Shown: positions 15,601 through 20,545 of the stretch, piece by piece
Numbering within the stretch: the stretch's first letter is position 1
How the letters are laid out: the number at the start of each line of letters is the position of its first letter
Origin: Fimenecus sp045578245
GTDB taxonomy: Bacteria > Bacillota > Clostridia > Oscillospirales > Acutalibacteraceae
DNA length: 20,545 nt
NCBI GenBank assembly: GCA_045578245.1
Contig: JAZNJX010000022.1
Span: 1 to 20,545, forward strand
Direction of reading: 5' to 3'
Program-made: the position numbers and the translations under genes
The notes under the pieces: generated by a model
Database searches by the model: none
What the model was told of the DNA's origin: nothing
What the model saw: the letters and a program-made list of their open reading frames with translations, nothing else

Positions 15601-18600
15601 AATTCGTGCAATCTACATAGTATCAGTACTTGAAGAAATGGGATATGAGCTTCATGTGGCAGATATTATGCAGAGTGATACACTTTCAGATGTTGCAAAG
15701 GCAATGAAGGAAGCAACACAGAAGAGAGAAAAAACTGATTTTAATCCACTTAATGCAACAAAGGTTGAATTAAGTGAATTGAATGAGTTGTATTCAGGAG
15801 ATATGGAATATGTGTATGATTTAACTCCATCACAGGAGGGTATCTATGCACAATATTTCCAGAGTAAGGATACAAAGACATATCAGCTTCAAAGTTTAAC
15901 AAGAATAAACAAAGAAGCAAGTCTTGAAATGCTTGAGAAGAGTATAGAAATACTTGCACAGAGACATAATGCACTCAGGTCATCATTTACAGTACTTAAA
16001 ACAACAGGAGCAATTAAACAGGTAGTAGTAGAGAACAAAAAACCTGAATTCACAGTATTCTCATACAATGAAGCATATACAAAGGGAGCTTTAGATAGAA
16101 TTGTCAACGAAGATACAGAAAGAACAATGGATTTACAGAATGATTCATTGTTCAGAATAAGTGTAATTGATTTTAATGACAAACGCTTTATGCTTATGCA
16201 TACCCACCACATCATAATAGATGGCTGGTGTTTACCAATCCTCATAAGTGATTTACAGAGATATTATGGTAAGCTCGAAGCAGGAATGTCTGTAGAAGCA
16301 TTGATGGAAGAGATTAATGAAGAAAATAGAGTACAGACATCTTATGCAGAGTATGTAAACTGGATAAAGAAGCAGAATACAGAAGAAGTAACAGAATACT
16401 GGAAAACATTACTTGCAGATAGTGAGCCTTCACATATATATGATAAGGATAAGAAAGACAATATAAAGAATGAAAAGCTTGTCACATTCAGAACACCAAT
16501 AGGTGAAGAAGTATCACAGAGAATAGAAGAATTTGCAAGAGAGAATAAGGTGACATCAAATACGGTATTTGAAAGTGCTTTGAGTATAGCCTTAGAAAAA
16601 TATTCAGGAAATGAAGATATTGTTTTTAATAAAGTAATATCAGGTAGAAGTATTCCACTTAAGAATATAGAGGAAACAGTAGGTCTGTTTATCAATACAG
16701 TGCCTGTAAGAATCAGAATAGAAGAAAACAGCACATTAAGTGATGTGCTTAAGGAAGCACAGAAACAGACAATCAATGCAAATGCAAAGGGAATATTACC
16801 ACTTGCAGAAATATACAAGGCAAGTAATATTGAAGCAAAATCAATAGACACATTGTTTGTATTTGAGAACTACTTTATTGGTGATGAAGAGGATATACAG
16901 AAAGGTCCGCTTGCACTGGAATCAGTATCCTTTGAAGAACAGACAGAGTTTAATCTGACTGTGACAATAATGAAGGATAAAGAAGGATATACAATCAGAA
17001 CATCCTATGCAGAAGGAATGTATACAGAAAGAGAAATCCAGAGTTTCCTTAATGGATACATCTCTATTCTCAAGACATTTCTCAACGCAACAACCCTTAT
17101 CAAAGAAATCACAGCAATAACAGCAGAAGAAAGAGAAAAGCTTCTCAACGAATTCAATGAAACAACAGTAGAATATGCAAGAGAAAAGAGTATTCATGAG
17201 TTGTTTGAAGAGCAGGTAGAAAGAACACCAGACAAGATAGCACTTGTAGCAAGTGATAAGAAGGTTACATACAGAGAACTAAATGAAGAAGCAAACAGAA
17301 TAGCAAACAATCTCATCGAAAAGGGAATAGGCAAGGGTGATATTGTAGGCTTAATGTTACCGAGAAAGAGCTATCTTTTGTCGGCTTTATTCGGCATACT
17401 CAAAACAGGGGCAGCATATTTGCCAATAGATTCAGAACTTCCAAAAGAACGAATCGAATATATGTGTAAAGACACAAAAGCTACACTAGTTGTATCACCA
17501 GAGAATATAGACTCACTCTTAGCAACAGAAAACATATCTAACCCAAATGTAGATATGACAAATGAATCACTCTGCTATTGCATTTACACATCAGGAAGTA
17601 CAGGACAACCAAAAGGTGTAATGGCAAGACATAGAAATGTTGTAAACTACATTTCTAAAAATGAACATAACATCTTTGGTAAAATTATTAAAGAAGACTT
17701 TGAAGCAATAGTGTCAATATCAACATGTAGTTTTGATATATTTGTAACAGAAACCATCGCAACACTAGTGAATGGTCTTAGAGTTGTGCTTGCAGATGAA
17801 CAGGAATGTAGAAATCAGTATGCACTCAATAGACTTCTTACGAGAGAAAAAGGACAGTTCTTACAGACAACACCAACAAAACTTAAGGCGCTGACAAGAG
17901 AACCAAGTCAAAGAGAGTTTTTGAGAAATATTAAGGCAATACTTCTTGGTGGTGAAGCTATGGAAGTATCATATCTTAATGAACTTAAAGAATTGACAAA
18001 TGCAAAGATTTACAATATTTATGGTGTAACAGAAGTGCCAATTTGGTCAACATTTGCAGATACAGATACATTTAAGGATGTAGTAACAGTAGGTAAACCA
18101 ATAGCAAATACACAGGTATACATTGTAGATAAATATATGAACCCAACACCAATAGGAGTTATGGGTGAACTATGCATTGCAGGTGAATCGGTATCAAGTG
18201 GATATCTTAACAGAGCAGAACTTACAGCAGAAAAGTTCATAGATAATCCATTTGGAGAAGGAAAACTGTACAGAACAGGTGACCATGCATATTGGACAGA
18301 AGACGGAAATATTGTATTCATAGGAAGAAAAGATTTCCAGGTAAAAATCCGAGGACTCAGAATAGAACTTGGAGAAATAGAAAGTGTAATACAGGCAGTT
18401 GACGGTGTAGAACGAGCAGTAGTTGTAGTTCGTAAAGATAAAGAAGACCGACAGCTTATCTGTGCCTTCTATACAGGAAAAGAGACAGAAGCAAAAGAAC
18501 TGAGAACAGAACTTTCAACAAAACTTCCTAAGTATATGGTACCACATATCTTCACTCATCTCGAAAAGATGCCAATGACAGCAAGTGGAAAAGCAAACAG

Positions 18601-20545
18601 AAATGCATTGCCAGAGATTGACCTTGAAAGCATCAGTACAGAAACAGAGTATGTAGCACCGGAAACAAAGAAAGAAAAAGTGCTTACAGAAGCAATAGAA
18701 AAAGTACTTGGTGCAGAAAAAGTAAGTGTACTTGATAACTTCTTTGATTTAGGAGGAGATTCACTTAAGTCGATAGAGCTTGTAAGTGAGCTCGAAGAAA
18801 AAGGATATACAGTTGTTGTAAAATCAATCTTTGAAGCAAAAGATATTCAGAGTTTGGCAAAAGAAATAACTGTAAGAATAGAAAAAGACGAAAAAGTACA
18901 CTACGATTCAGTAATTCCAGTAACAGCAGCACAGATGAGAATATATACATCTCAGTTTATGAGTCCTGAGTCTGTGCATTACAATATCGTAGCAGCATTC
19001 AAAGCAGAAGAAATGGATGTTGAAGAACTCAAAAAGGCATTAAATGAGTTAATTGTACGTCATGAAGGCTTAAGAACAAGCTTTGAAAACAGAGAAGGAC
19101 AGATAGTACAGGTTATTAATGATGAAGCAACAATAGAAATTCAAAAGCTTGAAAGTGATGATATTTCTTTGTTTAATACAGCATTTGATTTAAACACAGC
19201 ACCACTTTTTAAAGTAGGATACTATGATAATACAGTTGTGGTTGTAGCACATCATATCATAGTTGATGGTGAGTCAATGACTGTGTTATGTAAAGAACTC
19301 AATGAACTGTATATGGGCAGAGAACTTAAAGAACCAGTACAGTATGGAGAATTTGCAGTAACAGATACATATACAGAAGAGAATGAGAAATATTGGCTTG
19401 ACGTATTTAGAGAAGAAGTAACAGAACTTGAATTACCAACAGATTATCAGAGACCTGAAAAACAAACATTTGCAGGTACACAGGTTTATGAAAAACTTGA
19501 CATAGAAACACATAACGAGATAGTAGAGAAGTGTAAGAAACTTAACATAACACCATATGTATTCTATATGGCATGTTACAATATACTTCTTTCAAAGTTC
19601 TCAGGAAATGAAGATATCTGTGTAGGTATGCCAATCAGTGGCAGAACAGGTAAGTTCTTAAATACTATTGGTATGTTTGTAAATACAGTAGTACTTCGAA
19701 CAAAAACAGATGGAAATAAAACAATCAATGAGTTAATGCAGGAAATAAGAGAGAACTCAATTTCTGCAATGGAGAATCAAAACTATCCATACAATGAACT
19801 TGTAAAAAGACTTAATAAGCAATTTACAAACAGGAACCCATTGTTTGATGTAATGTTTGCATACCAGAATGAAGCAATACCAGTAATTATCTTTGGAGAT
19901 AAGGAAGCAGAATCAGTTCCTGTTAAGTTAGGCGGAGCTAAGTGCGACTTAAACTTTAACATTGTTCCAACAAGGGATGAGGTTACAATTGCAGTAGAAT
20001 ATTCAACAGACCTTTACAAAGAAGAAACAATCAAGAAGTTCATAGAAGCATATACAAGTATTCTTACACAAGCACTTAAAGAAGAAACCCTCATCAAAGA
20101 TATCACAGCAATAACAGAAGAAAGAGAAAAGATACTCAGAAACTTCAATGAAACAGCATATACATACGATATTGCAGAGAATACAACACTCTACTCACTC
20201 TTCGAGAACCAAGCAGAAAAGAACAGTGACAAAGTATGTATAATAGCAAACGATGACGAAATCACATACAAAGAATTCAAAGCATACGCAGAAAGAATCG
20301 ACACTCAAATTAGAAATATCACAAACAGTGAAAAATCAGTAATCGCAGTAATCTGTGAGAGAAGCTTTGAAATGTATGGAGCAGTGTATGGTATTATTCG
20401 TGGCGGAAATGCATACTTACCAATAGACCCTAACTATCCACAGGAGAGAATAGATTACATACTTGAGAATTCAGGAGCAAAAGCAGTAGTAGCCCAGGAT
20501 AAGTTCTGTCAACTTGCAGGAAATACAGTATGTATTAATGCAACA
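12695..20545 (+). CDS. Nonribosomal peptide synthetase, C-A-T-C-A-T-C-A(partial), runs off the right edge
   Basis: One open frame of at least 2617 codons. ATG at 12695, 20 nt after the ACP stop, with only a weak SD (GGTGATGAT). Approximate domains by residue: C1 1-405 with HHVISDG at 124-130; A1 425-925 with YTSGSTGVPKG at 577-587; T1 935-1005 with Ser969 in GGDS; C2 1040-1470 with HHIIIDG at 1171-1177; A2 1500-1985 with YTSGSTGQPKG at 1631-1641; T2 1990-2060 with Ser2023; C3 2072-2480 with HHIIVDG at 2186-2192; A3 from 2498, cut before its ATP loop. All three C domains keep HHxxxDG. C1 has no module before it and probably accepts an acyl group from the ACP. I see no epimerase, methylation or release domain in this part. 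Predicted product: an N-acylated peptide of at least three residues. Confidence 0.95.
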   Translation, partial: MNLTKAQIQAYDMEKTIGGSIGNTCGIMLVNEPRDAEVLKKAVNILYEKNDTLRTKLLVKNGEVSQCVLPYSPIEVEILTFEDKEQVHEYSNAFARVPFDINKELVEIKGFHSKDFCGLLFKLHHVISDGWTASVLSSQFYKILQGEDFNANSYSEYVETEKNYLQSKRYSKDIKYFISLHNEKGDVVLFDEREAISKEAKRKTYILNKDFADKITDFANEHSFTPYTVFLTIISYVYSKLKNNTEKFYIGTPILNRSNAAERNTVGMFVNTVPFLADLKYSESFIENANRTTENVLSILRHQRCNYVDILNATRDTNGTKKWYDVLFSFQVSAIKGENFESEWYCNGMQAETLQIHVDDYDCNGIFRLHYDYQLEKFTEEDIDVLHNRLMVILRDAIENPDKPLYELEYLTEEEKEKVIFSFNDTGLEYPKDKGVYELFEEQAEKTPDKPAVVFKDKKITYSQLKDEVCECADRLCSLNIKAKEIVAVHLERSHELIVFQLAILKIGAIFLPVDKRFPINRIQQMCENCKVSLLISDELDRTSVDANVVQLNDFNLILPTESATTVTNMGDCYIIYTSGSTGVPKGCLLTGKGLLNFCLNNNTLETLNNIENPIFACVNSASFDYFIAETLLPLTNGFTTVVLDDTESTMQEIFLDVVAKNNINVIMTTPTRLKIYYNDKYNCSALKSMACICTSGEPLTTDLLDQMYKKSPNAQVYNPIGPSECSVWDMGGRLEKADGLDIHIGKPIANAQIYIVDNYLKPTPIGVTGEICIAGDGVGSGYINNPELTAEKFVDNPFGEGKLYKSGDLGYWRNDGNICYVGRNDFQVKVRGLRIELGEIESELEKIDGIERAVAIVRKDNQDHQFICAFYTGKEIDARELRSILSTTLPRYMVPHVFTYLEVMPMTVSGKLDRKALPEIDFSSITTEAEYVAPETKEEKALSEAIEEVLGTEKVSMEDNFFNVGGDSIRAIYIVSVLEEMGYELHVADIMQSDTLSDVAKAMKEATQKREKTDFNPLNATKVELSELNELYSGDMEYVYDLTPSQEGIYAQYFQSKDTKTYQLQSLTRINKEASLEMLEKSIEILAQRHNALRSSFTVLKTTGAIKQVVVENKKPEFTVFSYNEAYTKGALDRIVNEDTERTMDLQNDSLFRISVIDFNDKRFMLMHTHHIIIDGWCLPILISDLQRYYGKLEAGMSVEALMEEINEENRVQTSYAEYVNWIKKQNTEEVTEYWKTLLADSEPSHIYDKDKKDNIKNEKLVTFRTPIGEEVSQRIEEFARENKVTSNTVFESALSIALEKYSGNEDIVFNKVISGRSIPLKNIEETVGLFINTVPVRIRIEENSTLSDVLKEAQKQTINANAKGILPLAEIYKASNIEAKSIDTLFVFENYFIGDEEDIQKGPLALESVSFEEQTEFNLTVTIMKDKEGYTIRTSYAEGMYTEREIQSFLNGYISILKTFLNATTLIKEITAITAEEREKLLNEFNETTVEYAREKSIHELFEEQVERTPDKIALVASDKKVTYRELNEEANRIANNLIEKGIGKGDIVGLMLPRKSYLLSALFGILKTGAAYLPIDSELPKERIEYMCKDTKATLVVSPENIDSLLATENISNPNVDMTNESLCYCIYTSGSTGQPKGVMARHRNVVNYISKNEHNIFGKIIKEDFEAIVSISTCSFDIFVTETIATLVNGLRVVLADEQECRNQYALNRLLTREKGQFLQTTPTKLKALTREPSQREFLRNIKAILLGGEAMEVSYLNELKELTNAKIYNIYGVTEVPIWSTFADTDTFKDVVTVGKPIANTQVYIVDKYMNPTPIGVMGELCIAGESVSSGYLNRAELTAEKFIDNPFGEGKLYRTGDHAYWTEDGNIVFIGRKDFQVKIRGLRIELGEIESVIQAVDGVERAVVVVRKDKEDRQLICAFYTGKETEAKELRTELSTKLPKYMVPHIFTHLEKMPMTASGKANRNALPEIDLESISTETEYVAPETKKEKVLTEAIEKVLGAEKVSVLDNFFDLGGDSLKSIELVSELEEKGYTVVVKSIFEAKDIQSLAKEITVRIEKDEKVHYDSVIPVTAAQMRIYTSQFMSPESVHYNIVAAFKAEEMDVEELKKALNELIVRHEGLRTSFENREGQIVQVINDEATIEIQKLESDDISLFNTAFDLNTAPLFKVGYYDNTVVVVAHHIIVDGESMTVLCKELNELYMGRELKEPVQYGEFAVTDTYTEENEKYWLDVFREEVTELELPTDYQRPEKQTFAGTQVYEKLDIETHNEIVEKCKKLNITPYVFYMACYNILLSKFSGNEDICVGMPISGRTGKFLNTIGMFVNTVVLRTKTDGNKTINELMQEIRENSISAMENQNYPYNELVKRLNKQFTNRNPLFDVMFAYQNEAIPVIIFGDKEAESVPVKLGGAKCDLNFNIVPTRDEVTIAVEYSTDLYKEETIKKFIEAYTSILTQALKEETLIKDITAITEEREKILRNFNETAYTYDIAENTTLYSLFENQAEKNSDKVCIIANDDEITYKEFKAYAERIDTQIRNITNSEKSVIAVICERSFEMYGAVYGIIRGGNAYLPIDPNYPQERIDYILENSGAKAVVAQDKFCQLAGNTVCINAT
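14930..15601 (+). repeat. Intragenic repeat, copy 1 (end of A1 to T1)
   Basis: Encodes the C-terminal part of A1 through the GGDS of T1 (GKPIAN to GGDS, 224 codons). It is matched by 18,092-18,763 at a constant offset of 3162 bp with no insertion or deletion. I count about 160 of 224 identical residues by eye. Confidence 0.75.
18092..18763 (+). repeat. Intragenic repeat, copy 2 (end of A2 to T2)
   Basis: Partner of the block at 14,930-15,601, at the same offset at both ends. The upstream halves of the two A domains, which hold the substrate pocket, are visibly less alike, which suggests exchange of the specificity-bearing core or local homogenisation. Confidence 0.75.

Noticed and set aside
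16342..16851. Long antisense ORFs opposite the NRPS (also 15889-16245, 18019-18321, 16922-17197)
   Set aside because: They lie wholly opposite conserved NRPS domains, have no ribosome binding site that I see, and arise because A-rich sense codons rarely make antisense stops. Their Ser/Leu/Phe/Ile-rich content is the reverse reading of sense codons such as AGA, AAG and GAA.
12695..20545. Frameshift or stop in the NRPS
   Set aside because: Key motifs at 13064, 14423, 15599, 16205, 17585, 18761, 19250 and the last codon are all in the same frame, so the gene is treated as intact up to the edge.
1..20545. CRISPR array, insertion sequence, prophage, rRNA or att site next to tRNA-Trp
   Set aside because: I saw no regularly spaced repeats, transposase or integrase motifs, rRNA stretches, or repeated copy of the tRNA 3' end in the window.

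Overview
The window is a low-GC chromosomal segment that looks like an anaerobic Clostridia-type Firmicute, plausibly gut-associated. This rests on the AT-rich composition, the AGGAGG-type ribosome binding sites, the short U-tailed hairpin terminators, and the gene content (a PduL-type phosphotransacylase, a DUF975-like membrane protein, an NhaC antiporter, a ferredoxin/ASKHA protein). The genus cannot be fixed from sequence reading alone.

Region 1 (1-10,600) is mostly housekeeping in short transcription units on both strands. It holds glmS (minus), a divergent membrane protein (plus), pduL (minus), and a compact minus-strand operon of an FkbM-type methyltransferase followed by two HAD phosphatases. 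Divergent from that operon is a plus-strand pair, an EamA drug/metabolite-type exporter and a ferredoxin-ASKHA protein. Then come an NhaC-type Na+/H+ antiporter (minus), a tRNA-Trp (minus) and panD (minus). Several promoters and hairpin terminators can be read directly. The tRNA-Trp promoter matches the sigma-A consensus at all twelve positions.

Region 2 (10,780-20,545, running off the right edge) is a biosynthetic operon on the plus strand behind its own good promoter. It consists of an acyl-AMP ligase, a stand-alone acyl carrier protein (2-nt gap), and a large nonribosomal peptide synthetase (20-nt gap). The NRPS is read here as one uninterrupted frame of at least 2617 codons with order C-A-T-C-A-T-C-A(partial). 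There is no stop codon before the window edge.

The layout suggests that a carboxylic acid is activated by the ligase, loaded on the carrier protein and passed to the first condensation domain, which N-acylates the first amino acid. The second adenylation domain carries a pocket code close to glycine codes. The first has a code I do not recognise. No thioesterase, reductase, epimerase or exporter of this pathway lies inside the window, so how the product is released is unknown. Modules 1 and 2 share a 224-residue block without any indel, and codon choice appears to shift within the gene, both pointing to assembly by duplication or recombination.
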